In this document: positions 53,225 through 62,067 of the stretch, piece by piece
Layout of the letters: each line of letters opens with the position of its first letter
How positions within the stretch are numbered: position 1 is the stretch's first letter
NCBI RefSeq assembly: GCF_028649655.1
Contig: NZ_JAQSLN010000001.1
Coordinates: 496,001-560,000, forward strand
DNA length: 64,000 nt
Reading direction: 5' to 3'
Source of the DNA: Halobacteriovorax sp. GB3
GTDB lineage: Bacteria; Bdellovibrionota; Bacteriovoracia; Bacteriovoracales; Bacteriovoracaceae
The notes under the pieces: generated by a model
Seen by the model: only the letters and a program-made list of their open reading frames with translations
Told to the model about the DNA's origin: nothing
Databases searched by the model: none
Position numbers and translations under genes: made by a program

Positions 53225-55660
53225 ATGTTAGTGGAAACATCTGTGAATCAAAGAAAGTCTATATTTACAGTCTTTAAAAGAAGGTTGGCTTTTGTCAGCT
53301 TAGCCTGCTTTGTTGTGCTTGCTTTCTTCTGGATGGGTGAACTTTATTTTGGTTACCAAGGTCACTACGAAGAGATTAAAAATGATGTTTATCATGACAA
53401 AGAACTTTTGATTCGATCTCAAGTAAATAATGCCATTCAATTTATTTCCAATAAAAGACAGAAAGTAGAAGTCCATCTAAGGGAGAAGTTAGAAGATAAA
53501 GTTTCAAGTGTTGCTAAGTCGATTGAAGGACACGACAAGGCCTTTAGATCAAAGGACTCACTCGAAGATTTTATTATTAAATCTCTTCGTGGTCTCGAGT
53601 ATAAAAATAATCGTGACTACTTCTTTGCCTTTTCTAGAAATGGGAAAATGATTTTTCATGGAAATAATAAAAAGCTTCAAGGTAAGCATGTTCCTTTTCT
53701 AAAAGATGAAAAGGGCAATCTTATTATGGAAGAGTTTATAAAAACGGGAATGGGTGGTGGAGGATTCTACGACTACTGGTGGAAGCATCCTCAGACTCAT
53801 CTGGTCGATCGAAAATTTTCTTATGTTAGAAGAATTGGGCTCTCCGATTATTTTATCGCAGCTGGTGAGTATTACTCAGATGTCGAAAAAAGAGTAAAAG
53901 ACGATGTTATTGAGTGGTTTCGATCAATTCGTTTTGAAAATGGTGAAGGCTACCTTTTTGTATTTACTGAAGATGGACATCAATTATTAAATCCTGGAAG
54001 TCCTGAAATTGAAGGAACTTCTGTTGTAAAACTCAAAGATGCGAGGGGCCGAGAATTCGTCTCAGATATAATGAATGCGGCTAAGTCCTCTGGGGGTGGA
54101 GTCACTAAGTATTTTTGGAAGAAACCTACAAATGGTATTGTCAGTGAAAAATTGACCTTTGTACGTTTTGATCCTATGTGGAAATGGGTTATTGGAACGG
54201 GGATCTATCTTGATTCAGTTGAGAAAATTCTCGCTGTTAAAAGATCACATCAAAAGAAAGAGATCTTTTTAAAAATTATCTTGATTGTAGTTATTGCAGG
54301 ACTGCTTTTCTTTCTCTTTCAGTATAACAACCATAAATTCTTTAAAAAGATTAATTCTGAAACAAGTAACATCATTCAGTACTTCTCAAAAAGTCATGAA
54401 CTAGAAGAGAAGTTAGATATTGAAAATATATATTACGAAGAGTTTTATCATATTGTTGAAGCTTACAATCAAATGATTGAAAAACATGTCAAAGTGGAAC
54501 AAGAAAAAGAGAGTCTCCAAGTTCAGGTTCTCGAATCTATGGAAGAGAGTGTTAGGATTAAAAATGATTTTCTAGGTACTGTCTCCCATGAACTTAGAAC
54601 TCCATTAAATGGGATTAAGGGGATGTGTGAGCTCTTAGAGGGAACAGAATTAAGTGATGAACAAAAAGAATATCTTGGAACTCTTGATGGTTGTTCTGAA
54701 CGATTAAACATTCTTATTCACGATCTACTAGACTATTCACGTCTAGAGACGGGAAAATTTAAGCTTTTCAAAAAGAGCTTTTCTTTAAATGAGATCATAT
54801 CTACTCTTGAAAATATTTATAACTTTCGTGCAAAAGAAAAGAGCATCGAATTCTCTATTACGACAAATGCCAAAAAGGATGTGAATATTATCGGTGATGA
54901 TATGCGTATTCTTCAAATCGTAATGAATCTTCTCGATAATGCTTTCAAATTCACTAATACTGGAAAAGTAGAGCTTGTGATTAATGCTTCTTCAATAAAA
55001 GATTCGATAAAGCTTGATTTTCAAATTCAAGATACAGGAATTGGTATCTCCGATAAGAAAAAGGCAACTATTCTCGAGTCCTTCTCTCAAGAGGAATCCA
55101 CAAACTCTAGGCGTTATGACGGTTTGGGCCTTGGTCTAAGTATCTCTAAGAAGTTAATTGAGATGATGGGTGGAACGATTGGGTTTGAAAGTGAAGAGGG
55201 GACAGGTTCTGTTTTTTACTTCTTTGTCGTTGCAAAGCTCGACCATACTGTGACGAGTGTTAATGAGCAGTGGGAAGATCAAATTAAAGGCCTTCGCATT
55301 CTCATTGCTGAAGATAATCCTGTTAATTTGAAATTGATTAAAAAGCTTCTTGAAAAAAGAGGTCTTTCGCCGGATATCGCCTTGAACGGACAAGAGGCCG
55401 TGGATGCTGCTCTTTTAAATGATTACGATATGATTCTTATGGACATTCAAATGCCGATTCTTGATGGAATGAATGCTTCTCTTAAGATTAGAGAGTTCGT
55501 TGGTAGTACGCCTTTCATTGTTGCCCTAACGGCCAATATGGAAGAGGTTACAAAAGAAGAGTGTTACAAGAGTGGAATGAATTACTTTGTTTCAAAGCCA
55601 ATTAAGAAAGATAAATTGAAAGAGATTGTTGAAGTTTATACAAAAGAAAAAGGCTCCTGA
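53225..55660 (+). CDS. Double-Cache hybrid sensor histidine kinase with receiver
   Basis: 811 residues. Membrane segments at about 22-42 and 350-368 enclose a periplasmic region with two repeated Cache units (YFFAFSRNGKMIFHGN, then YLFVFTEDGHQLLNPG), each ending in a W/K...G-x-Y segment. Then come HisKA (LGTVSHELRTPLNGIKGM), HATPase (NLLDNAFKFTNTGK, GLGLGLSISKKLIEMMGG) and a C-terminal receiver (ILIAEDNPVNLKLI; acceptor Asp in MILMDIQMPILDG). Cache sensors bind small metabolites. A hybrid kinase of this type usually passes phosphate to an Hpt protein, which is not nearby. Confidence 0.92.
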   Translation: MLVETSVNQRKSIFTVFKRRLAFVSLACFVVLAFFWMGELYFGYQGHYEEIKNDVYHDKELLIRSQVNNAIQFISNKRQKVEVHLREKLEDKVSSVAKSIEGHDKAFRSKDSLEDFIIKSLRGLEYKNNRDYFFAFSRNGKMIFHGNNKKLQGKHVPFLKDEKGNLIMEEFIKTGMGGGGFYDYWWKHPQTHLVDRKFSYVRRIGLSDYFIAAGEYYSDVEKRVKDDVIEWFRSIRFENGEGYLFVFTEDGHQLLNPGSPEIEGTSVVKLKDARGREFVSDIMNAAKSSGGGVTKYFWKKPTNGIVSEKLTFVRFDPMWKWVIGTGIYLDSVEKILAVKRSHQKKEIFLKIILIVVIAGLLFFLFQYNNHKFFKKINSETSNIIQYFSKSHELEEKLDIENIYYEEFYHIVEAYNQMIEKHVKVEQEKESLQVQVLESMEESVRIKNDFLGTVSHELRTPLNGIKGMCELLEGTELSDEQKEYLGTLDGCSERLNILIHDLLDYSRLETGKFKLFKKSFSLNEIISTLENIYNFRAKEKSIEFSITTNAKKDVNIIGDDMRILQIVMNLLDNAFKFTNTGKVELVINASSIKDSIKLDFQIQDTGIGISDKKKATILESFSQEESTNSRRYDGLGLGLSISKKLIEMMGGTIGFESEEGTGSVFYFFVVAKLDHTVTSVNEQWEDQIKGLRILIAEDNPVNLKLIKKLLEKRGLSPDIALNGQEAVDAALLNDYDMILMDIQMPILDGMNASLKIREFVGSTPFIVALTANMEEVTKEECYKSGMNYFVSKPIKKDKLKEIVEVYTKEKGS

Positions 55661-55673
55661 CGGAGCCTTTTTT
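55648..55673. terminator. Bidirectional terminator with the hybrid kinase stop codon in its loop
   Basis: AAAGGCTCC and GGAGCCTTT form the stem; the 4-base loop TGAC contains the kinase's own TGA stop. T runs occur on both strands, so the convergent rpmE transcript can end here too. Confidence 0.88.
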
Positions 55674-55675
55674 GA

Positions 55676-55939
55676 TTATTTCTTTTTAAGAGCAGCGTAA
55701 GAATTTCCAAATTTCTTCTTGAACTTCTCAATACGTCCTTCAGTATCAAGAACTTTTTGCTTCCCAGTATAGAATGGGTGTGAAGCTGAAGAAATATCAA
55801 GCTTAACCATTGGATACTCTTTTCCTTCGAAAGTAGTCGTTAGGTCAGTCTTGATTGTTGATTTTGTAAGAATTTCTTCTCCACAAGAAACGTCGTGGAA
55901 AACTACTTCTCTGTACTCTGGGTGAATACCTTTTTTCAT
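55676..55939 (-). CDS. rpmE: Ribosomal protein bL31, type B
   Basis: 87 residues from ATG 55939 (AGAGG upstream); upstream in-frame codons were rejected. [16 protein letters not shown] and [13 protein letters not shown] are the L31 signatures, with the type-B length and spacing. Only one Cys (VSCGEE) remains of the zinc ribbon found in the C+ form, so the protein cannot bind zinc in the usual way. 50S subunit protein near the central bridge. Confidence 0.95.
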   Translation of the reverse strand: MKKGIHPEYREVVFHDVSCGEEILTKSTIKTDLTTTFEGKEYPMVKLDISSASHPFYTGKQKVLDTEGRIEKFKKKFGNSYAALKKK

Positions 55940-56054
55940 AATAAAACCTCTGATTTCGTTACATTGCTTGATACAATGATTCTTAAATATAAGTCTTAGG
56001 AATTTCGCTAATTTTCGGCCTGTTGTCAATAGGCAAAGCCCGAATTAGTAAAGT

Positions 56055-56330
56055 TTAGTGGGCGCTACAGCTTGAGCAACCATCGCCACTTTGTCCATTC
56101 GTAGCATCAACAAATTCCCATGAGTCGTAACGAGAGTTGAGAGCGTCCATGGCTTCTTCAAGAGAGTAGTGTTCAGATTGAAAGAGTTCTTTATCGTCAA
56201 AATCAGTTACTGTGACGAAGAAAAGCTCTTGGATCTCATTTTCATCACTTGGCTCAGCTCCAAGACTGATAAAGGCCTTGAGTTTTAAGTTCTTGAAATG
56301 ACAATAAGTCCAGTTTTCATTTGTGATCAT
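56055..56330 (-). CDS. Small protein with C-terminal Cys-rich tail
   Basis: 91 residues, mostly an alpha/beta-looking domain (LFFVTVTDFDDKELFQSEH, SLEEAMDALNSRYDSWEF) that ends in GDGCSSCSAH, a CxxC plus His that could bind a metal. No known family was recognised. It lies between two ribosomal protein genes (rpmE 115 bp downstream, rpmG divergent) and has no strong ribosome site. Low-level unknown, but the tail looks selected. Confidence 0.6.
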   Translation of the reverse strand: MITNENWTYCHFKNLKLKAFISLGAEPSDENEIQELFFVTVTDFDDKELFQSEHYSLEEAMDALNSRYDSWEFVDATNGQSGDGCSSCSAH

Positions 56331-56494
56331 ATTTGCTCTCGAGCACCATCAAATGGGCCATCTAACGTTTTTTTTTCATGTTTTATCAGTTTTTGGTTGT
56401 CATGCCAAACGGAATCTAGTAAGTTTTCCAGACCGCTATTGGTTTAGTTATTAGTTAATATATTGATTTTAAATAGTTTATATTGGAGGCTGTC

Positions 56495-56671
56495 GTGGCA
56501 AAGGGACCTAGAGTAGTTATTACACTTGAGTGTACAGAGGCGAGAAAGTTAGGAAAATCTCCTTCACGTTACACTACAACAAAAAACAAGAAGACGAACC
56601 CAGATCGTCTAGAGATTAAGAAATACAATCCATTTCTTAAGAGACACACTGTTCACAAAGAAATTAAATAA
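56495..56671 (+). CDS. rpmG: Ribosomal protein bL33
   Basis: 58 residues from GTG 56495 with GGAGG 6 bp upstream; a TTG at 56483 lies ahead of the ribosome site and was rejected. The backbone [17 protein letters not shown] and [15 protein letters not shown] is that of the zinc-binding form, but the usual CxxC reads CTEA and the later CP reads NP. So three of four zinc ligands are gone. It binds near the E site of the 50S subunit. Confidence 0.94.
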   Translation: MAKGPRVVITLECTEARKLGKSPSRYTTTKNKKTNPDRLEIKKYNPFLKRHTVHKEIK

Positions 56672-56683
56672 TTTCTCGATATA

Positions 56684-56715
56684 AAAGGCCCTTCTTCTAA
56701 GAAGGGCTTTTTTTT
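56684..56715 (+). terminator. Terminator after rpmG
   Basis: GCCCTTC (56688-56694) and GAAGGGC (56701-56707) form a stem with a 6-base loop, followed by eight T residues. Confidence 0.88.
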
Positions 56716-56819
56716 GCCTTTTTTTACTTTCACCCACTTACTCATTCAATTTTTCTTTAGATTTTTAGGATAAATACCGATCTGTGTTAAAGTAAAACCT
56801 AGCTAATAGGGGATAAACT

Positions 56820-58271
56820 TTGGCCTTAAATGTACTGCTTGCTGATCCTGATTCCGAATGGTTGGAAACAGTCGGTAAGTTTCTTCGAGATCAATTCTAT
56901 CAAGTAAAATGTGTTACCAATGGTAAGGACGCACAGCTGTCTTTATACAATGATAAATATTTTGCTGTGATTATCAATTGGGACTTGAAAAATCATGCAG
57001 GAAGCCAGGTTTTAAAGTTTATTCGCACAAATTATCCCTCTCAAAAAGTCATTCTCGTTCTAGAAAATGATGGGCTCTATGCTTCTGGCCAATATGATGA
57101 AGAGAAGTTGAAAAAACTTGGAGCAACAGAAATCGCTCTAAAGCCATTTGAAATCTCACATTTAAAAGAATTATTAGAAGGTCACCAGAGTCTTGGAGAT
57201 CTCGTTTCTTCTCTGCCAAAGAGGGAAGGTCTCTCTGAAGAGGAAGAAGTTCAGCTTCAAGATGAAGAGTTTACAAGTGTTAACATCAATAGCTTCTATT
57301 CTTCAAAAGCAGTTCTCTTTGATATTTATATTCGCCTTTCAAGTGGACGCTATGTAAAGATCTTGCATGCTGGAGATAACTTTTCAAAAGAGCGAATTGA
57401 TAAATACAAAAATGACAAAGGTGTTGAGAATCTCTACTTTCATAAAAGTGATAGAAGAAAATTCATTCAATATAATAACTACTTAACAAGAAAGGTCGTT
57501 GGAAATAAACAACTTCCTGGTTCTGTTAAAATCGATATGATGAAAAATGTGGCCGATAAATTCGTTGAAGAAATTCATACGCAAGGGGTAAAGCCACAAG
57601 TTGTTGATCAAGGAAAAGAAGTTTGTAAAACCCTCTTTCGTCTGGTTGAAAAACAAGATGATCTCTACAAAGTTTTAAAAGAGCTTGAGCAGGACGATCC
57701 CAATATCTTCACTCATAGCTTCCTTGTTAGTCTCTATTCAACGGCGATTATTAAGCAATTTGAGTGGCAATCTCAAATTACAATCGAATCGACGGCACTT
57801 GCTTGCTTACTTCACGATATTGGAAAAACAAAGCTTCCAAAAGAGCTTATTTCCATGCGACCTGAAGATATGAACGATGAGCAGCTTGAAGAGTACCAAA
57901 ATCACCCACAATACGGTGCTGAGATCGTAGAGCAAAATAGAATGATTAATAACTCTGTTAAGCAGATTATTTTACAACACCATGAGTGTTATGATGGAAG
58001 TGGTTTTCCATTTGGAAAGAGGGGATCAAAGATTCTAACGCTTGCTAATATCGTTAAACTTGCCGATGACTTCACCCACATCATGCTCGATGAGAAAAAG
58101 AGTCCGACAGAGGCCCTCAAATCAATTCTCATGAACCAAGAGATGGTGGCCCGCTATAACTCAATGATCGTTGAAAATTTCATTAAGGTCTTTGTTGATC
58201 CTGCAAAAATTGAAAGGGAAGCAAAAGTTCTCCCTTCAAATAGTCGCATGGTTAATAAAAAAGCTTCTTAA
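56820..58271 (+). CDS. Receiver plus novel module plus intact HD-GYP phosphodiesterase
   Basis: 483 residues from TTG 56820 (AGGGGA 6 bp upstream). The receiver (1-120; LNVLLADPDSEWLE, Asp in VIINWDLKNHAG) is followed by the shared module at about 150-225 (VNINSFYSSKAVLFDIYI ... GVENLYFHKSDRRKF). The HD-GYP domain is intact: ACLLHDIGKTKLPKEL, YQNHPQYGAEIV, QHHECYDGSGFPFG and VKLADDFTHIM. It should hydrolyse c-di-GMP. It is the only canonical member among four related proteins here and overlaps the DUF4340-like gene by 20 bp. Confidence 0.85.
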   Translation: MALNVLLADPDSEWLETVGKFLRDQFYQVKCVTNGKDAQLSLYNDKYFAVIINWDLKNHAGSQVLKFIRTNYPSQKVILVLENDGLYASGQYDEEKLKKLGATEIALKPFEISHLKELLEGHQSLGDLVSSLPKREGLSEEEEVQLQDEEFTSVNINSFYSSKAVLFDIYIRLSSGRYVKILHAGDNFSKERIDKYKNDKGVENLYFHKSDRRKFIQYNNYLTRKVVGNKQLPGSVKIDMMKNVADKFVEEIHTQGVKPQVVDQGKEVCKTLFRLVEKQDDLYKVLKELEQDDPNIFTHSFLVSLYSTAIIKQFEWQSQITIESTALACLLHDIGKTKLPKELISMRPEDMNDEQLEEYQNHPQYGAEIVEQNRMINNSVKQIILQHHECYDGSGFPFGKRGSKILTLANIVKLADDFTHIMLDEKKSPTEALKSILMNQEMVARYNSMIVENFIKVFVDPAKIEREAKVLPSNSRMVNKKAS

Positions 58272-59271
58272 TTGTCAGTGGAGGGAAGTTCCTCTGTCTT
58301 TTCGAGAAAAGCTCAAGAGCATTCTTATGAACAATGAACGGGTGTTGTCTATTAGATGCTCGAATGATGAAGTTCTGCTTTTTTTCAAGCTTGATATCAG
58401 GGAGAGTTGTGAAAATATAAGAGACATCGTAATTGATGCTTTTATTTTCTTTTGTCTCAACAACAATTCGATAAAGTGGTTTGCTTAGATATTGATCAAT
58501 CTTTTCTTGTTGCTCTTGGGTTCTCGAGTCTAGGATATAATTACTCTTTGTCGTTAGAAGCTCTTGCAGATAAGTTTCAACTGTTCCTGAGTTTAACTTT
58601 CCCTTAGGGCCACTCCAAGTGGCATCTTCATCGCGAAGAATTTCAAGTCTTGTTTTACTTTGTTCGTTTTGGCGAAAAATCTTGAAAGACTGAATATCTG
58701 TAATATTCATTGTAAAAATTCTCGAGTCAACAAAGTCGGGAAGAGATAGTCTTTCTAACTTTGGAAGAATATTATCTACGTGATAAATTGCATCGAGTCC
58801 TTCAAGCGTTAAGTAGGTCGAGTTATCAATTGAGTTAATAAGACCAAAGTGAATGGTTTTCTTTTCCGTTTTATTTTGTAGCGTTAAAGAAAGAGAGGGA
58901 CTCTCTAATTGGAAGTTAGACATATTGATCGTATCTTTTGGATAGATCTTTCTAATCTTTAAAGATCCAATGGCATTTTTAATGATATCGATCGTCTTGA
59001 TGTTTGCATCAATTCTTCTTGGAGCTGTAAGTAGCCAGTGGTCATTCTTTTCTAAGTTAAATTGACCGAGGTTATTTTTAAATTGAATGATACTAAAAGT
59101 GTCTAGTTGTTCTGAAGTTAGGAGTTGACGGTATTTTTCAAGTTCCTTTGTCGTCGTCACAGGAGCTTGGAAAAATTCACTAGCGAGCCCACCAATAATG
59201 AGTGAAAAGGTAAAGAGGGCAAGTACCCATGAAGAAATCGTATTTTTATTGATTTGTAAGTTTACTAGCAT
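58252..59271 (-). CDS. DUF4340-like membrane-anchored protein
   Basis: 339 residues. One N-terminal membrane helix (SSWVLALFTFSLIIGGLAS), then a beta-rich repeat-like domain (KNDHWLLTAPRRIDANIKT, TIHFGLINSIDNSTYLTLEG) of the DUF4340 type, which often lies next to ABC-2/gliding transport genes. No such gene is near. It probably sits on the periplasmic face. Its end overlaps the HD-GYP gene tail to tail. Match is by pattern, not search. Confidence 0.65.
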   Translation of the reverse strand: MLVNLQINKNTISSWVLALFTFSLIIGGLASEFFQAPVTTTKELEKYRQLLTSEQLDTFSIIQFKNNLGQFNLEKNDHWLLTAPRRIDANIKTIDIIKNAIGSLKIRKIYPKDTINMSNFQLESPSLSLTLQNKTEKKTIHFGLINSIDNSTYLTLEGLDAIYHVDNILPKLERLSLPDFVDSRIFTMNITDIQSFKIFRQNEQSKTRLEILRDEDATWSGPKGKLNSGTVETYLQELLTTKSNYILDSRTQEQQEKIDQYLSKPLYRIVVETKENKSINYDVSYIFTTLPDIKLEKKQNFIIRASNRQHPFIVHKNALELFSKRQRNFPPLTIKKLFY

Positions 59272-59331
59272 ATAAATGTCCTATTTTAAGAACATTTTAG
59301 CTTCTAAAAACTACGAAGTCATCCGAGAAAG

Positions 59332-60135
59332 CTAGATTTCCATGTCGTCAAGACTGTCAAAGAGATCGTCCTCATCATCCTCTTGCGCACTCGATTGAGC
59401 CTCTTGGGCCGGTGCTTCTGGGATATCTGGTTCAATACTCTCAACAAAATTTCTTAAAAGAGTTCTTTCTCCGTCTTTTAAAAAACTGAAGTTGGCGCCG
59501 ATGCGAAAAGGCATCCTCTTCTCACTAATGATTCGGCTTTTCATATTAAAGGAACGACAGAATAAGATATTAGCGTTCACGATAAAACGCTTTGGAATTA
59601 AAAATTCAATGACAATTGACTGACCAGAGAGAAATTCTTTCGTTGAAAAGAAATAAATCTCACTCATATTCACTTCAGAAAGTATCGTTTTAGCGTGATA
59701 GACTTTATCTTCAGAAAGGGCAGGTGAGCGCTGGCGAATAAGATAGTTGTCGCCTTGCTTTAAGGCCTGAGTCTCAGTTGCCCCAACTTCACTACTTGAC
59801 TCCTCTTCAGCTTGCTCTTGCTCAGATTCATCTTCTTCCTCATCATCTTCAGCAGCTTGCATTGCAGCTAACATGGCCGCTTCGCCATCATCTTCTTCGG
59901 GAAGATCTTCTACAGCTCTAAGACCAGTTTCTTCTTGCTCTTGGCCTTGGAAGTGGCCTTGTGAGCGATACTCTTGAATGAGGTCTTCGATAGAAGGGGC
60001 TTCTTCACCTTCTTTAAGGTTTTTGATTCTCTCATTAATGACAGCTTCGATTTCATCTCGAAGGAGCCATACTTTGAGGGCGATCTTTTTAATTAAAACT
60101 GGGTCTGGTGAGCTTCCGTGTATCATGTCTAACAT
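59332..60135 (-). CDS. Acidic PilZ-like protein
   Basis: 267 residues. The first 145 residues are highly acidic and Gln-rich (EEDDGEAAMLAAMQAAED, EEDESEQEQAEEESSS). The C-terminal domain (about 145-235; YHAKTILSEVNMSEIYF, IVIEFLIPKRFIVNANI, RIGANFSFLKDGERTLL) has the beta-barrel rhythm of PilZ, a c-di-GMP receptor, although the RxxxR motif is weak. A short acidic tail ends the protein. The c-di-GMP theme of the region supports the call; otherwise unknown. Confidence 0.55.
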   Translation of the reverse strand: MLDMIHGSSPDPVLIKKIALKVWLLRDEIEAVINERIKNLKEGEEAPSIEDLIQEYRSQGHFQGQEQEETGLRAVEDLPEEDDGEAAMLAAMQAAEDDEEEDESEQEQAEEESSSEVGATETQALKQGDNYLIRQRSPALSEDKVYHAKTILSEVNMSEIYFFSTKEFLSGQSIVIEFLIPKRFIVNANILFCRSFNMKSRIISEKRMPFRIGANFSFLKDGERTLLRNFVESIEPDIPEAPAQEAQSSAQEDDEDDLFDSLDDMEI

Positions 60136-60294
60136 TTTCTCACAGACTTGCGGATTTCGGGAGCTTAACTAACTTTGGAAAAAATTGCCCTCTGCGTAAA
60201 ATGAGTCGCTGCGCATTAAGCTTATATTATCGATAAATATTTTGGGAATATTAATCAAGTCCTCCAAAAGAGGCCATTGGGGAAGGAGAACCTT

Positions 60295-61992
60295 ATGAAA
60301 AAAAGCTTAGCGCTTAGCGCACTATGTGCTGTAACTATGATGGGAACAGCTAGTGCAAATGAAATCAAAGTTGTACCAGGAGAACTTATTGTTAAGTTTA
60401 AAAGTACAATGAATAAGAGTCTTGTTAATGGTTTAACAACTCTTGGTGTTGATATCGACAGAAAAATTGAAGTTTCATCTGACAATCTTTATGTTGTTAA
60501 GTTTCCTCAAACAAAATCAATGAAGGGAATTCAAAACCTTCTTTCTGATCACCCTGAAATCGAATATGCAGAGCCTAACTTTATTTATGAAATCGTTAAG
60601 CCAGTTTCTAAGACAGATGATATTCAAGGTCTTATTAGCTCTTATAGTGATGTAAATGAAGAATATAACTATACTCCAATGGATCCAAAGTTTGGACAAC
60701 TATGGGGACTTCAAAATACTGGTGAAAATGATCCAGGAAGAACTCCAGGTGTTGTTGGTGCCGATATTGATATGATGAAGGCGTGGGAAATCACTAAAGG
60801 TGATAGAGCTGTAAGAATTGCTGTTATCGATACAGGGATTGATTACAATCACCCAGACCTAAGAAATCAAATGTGGACTAACGAAGCTGAGCTTAATGGT
60901 CTAGATGGTGTTGATGATGATGGAAACGGATACGTTGATGATATTCACGGATATGACTTTGCTTCAAATGATGGTGATCCACTAGATGGTAACTCTCACG
61001 GTACTCACTGTGCTGGAACGATCGGTGCTGAACACAATGATCTTGGTGTTGCTGGGATTATGGCCGATGTAGAATTTGTTGCGGTTAAGTTCCTTTCTGA
61101 TAGTGGTTCAGGAACAACTGAAGCAGCTATTAAGGCGATTGATTATGCAACGAAGCTAAACGTAGATATCATGTCAAACTCTTGGGGTGGTGGTGGCCGC
61201 TCAGAAGCTCTTAAAGAAGCAATTGAAAGAGCGAATGACAAGGGAATCATCTTTACGGCCGCTGCTGGTAACTCAAGCACTGACAATGATACTCGTCCAC
61301 ATTACCCATCGAACTATGAAGTTGAAAACGTAATTTCAGTTGCTGCGACAACTTCTTCTGATGATCTAGCAAGCTTCTCTTGTTACGGAAGAAATACTGT
61401 TCATATCGCTGCTCCTGGGCACAACATTCTTTCAACAGTTAAAAACGGAAAGTATTCATCATTTTCTGGAACATCAATGGCAACTCCACACGTAACTGGT
61501 GCTATTGGACTTCTTCTTGCTCAAGAGGGAAGACTTCCAACAAGTGAAGTTAAAGAGAGAGTTATGATGACTTCTGAGCCTCTAAGCAGCCTAAGAGGAA
61601 AGACAATCAACAGTGGTCGTCTAAATGCTTACAACCTTCTTACTGATACTCGTCCAGAGAGAAAAGAGCCAAAGCCAGAACTTTGGGAAGTTATGTCAGT
61701 TGATCAGTGGCTAATGGATGGATACTCAGAGAATATGGATGAGTCGAGAACTTATGAAGCTCCAGGTGCGAAGTACATGAGACTTAAAGTTAAGAGATAT
61801 GACCTAGAGTCAAAATATGACTTCTTAGCTGTTAAAGATGCAAATGGAACAGTTTCTGAGAAAATCAGCGGTAAAGGTGAAGACTATACTTCAATGTTTA
61901 TCGAAGGTGACTCAATGACTATTCAATTCAAGTCAGACCGTTCTGTACAGAAGTGGGGATTTGAGATTGTTGAAATCGAAGTTCAGTACTAA
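60295..61992 (+). CDS. Secreted subtilisin-family protease with CUB-like C-terminal domain
   Basis: 565 residues from ATG 60295 with AAGGAG upstream. The order is a signal peptide (MKKSLALSALCAVTMMGTASA), an I9-type inhibitory propeptide (GELIVKFKSTM ... YAEPNFIYE, to about 105), and an S8 catalytic domain with Asp in IAVIDTGIDYNHPDL, His in NSHGTHCAGTIG and Ser in SGTSMATPHVTG. The last about 100 residues (from LWEVMSVDQW) form a beta domain with YDLESKYDFLAVKDANG and KWGFEI, like a CUB domain. It is a broad extracellular or periplasmic protease made as a self-processed zymogen. A strong terminator follows. Confidence 0.92.
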   Translation: MKKSLALSALCAVTMMGTASANEIKVVPGELIVKFKSTMNKSLVNGLTTLGVDIDRKIEVSSDNLYVVKFPQTKSMKGIQNLLSDHPEIEYAEPNFIYEIVKPVSKTDDIQGLISSYSDVNEEYNYTPMDPKFGQLWGLQNTGENDPGRTPGVVGADIDMMKAWEITKGDRAVRIAVIDTGIDYNHPDLRNQMWTNEAELNGLDGVDDDGNGYVDDIHGYDFASNDGDPLDGNSHGTHCAGTIGAEHNDLGVAGIMADVEFVAVKFLSDSGSGTTEAAIKAIDYATKLNVDIMSNSWGGGGRSEALKEAIERANDKGIIFTAAAGNSSTDNDTRPHYPSNYEVENVISVAATTSSDDLASFSCYGRNTVHIAAPGHNILSTVKNGKYSSFSGTSMATPHVTGAIGLLLAQEGRLPTSEVKERVMMTSEPLSSLRGKTINSGRLNAYNLLTDTRPERKEPKPELWEVMSVDQWLMDGYSENMDESRTYEAPGAKYMRLKVKRYDLESKYDFLAVKDANGTVSEKISGKGEDYTSMFIEGDSMTIQFKSDRSVQKWGFEIVEIEVQY

Positions 61993-62020
61993 GATTATTT
62001 TTCGAAAATAAGACGAAAAA

Positions 62021-62053
62021 AAAGGCCCTCAATTGAGGGCCTTTCTTTTTTTT
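62021..62053. terminator. Bidirectional terminator between the S8 protease and rpmB
   Basis: AAAGGCCCTC-AATT-GAGGGCCTTT is a perfect palindrome (62021-62044) with an A run before it and a T run after it, ending both converging transcripts. Confidence 0.92.
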
Positions 62054-62067
62054 AAGTATCTTTAAAC

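Noticed and set aside
58171-58488. A 105-codon frame across the HD-GYP/DUF4340 junction.
   Set aside because: Overlaps both well-supported genes and has no start signal.
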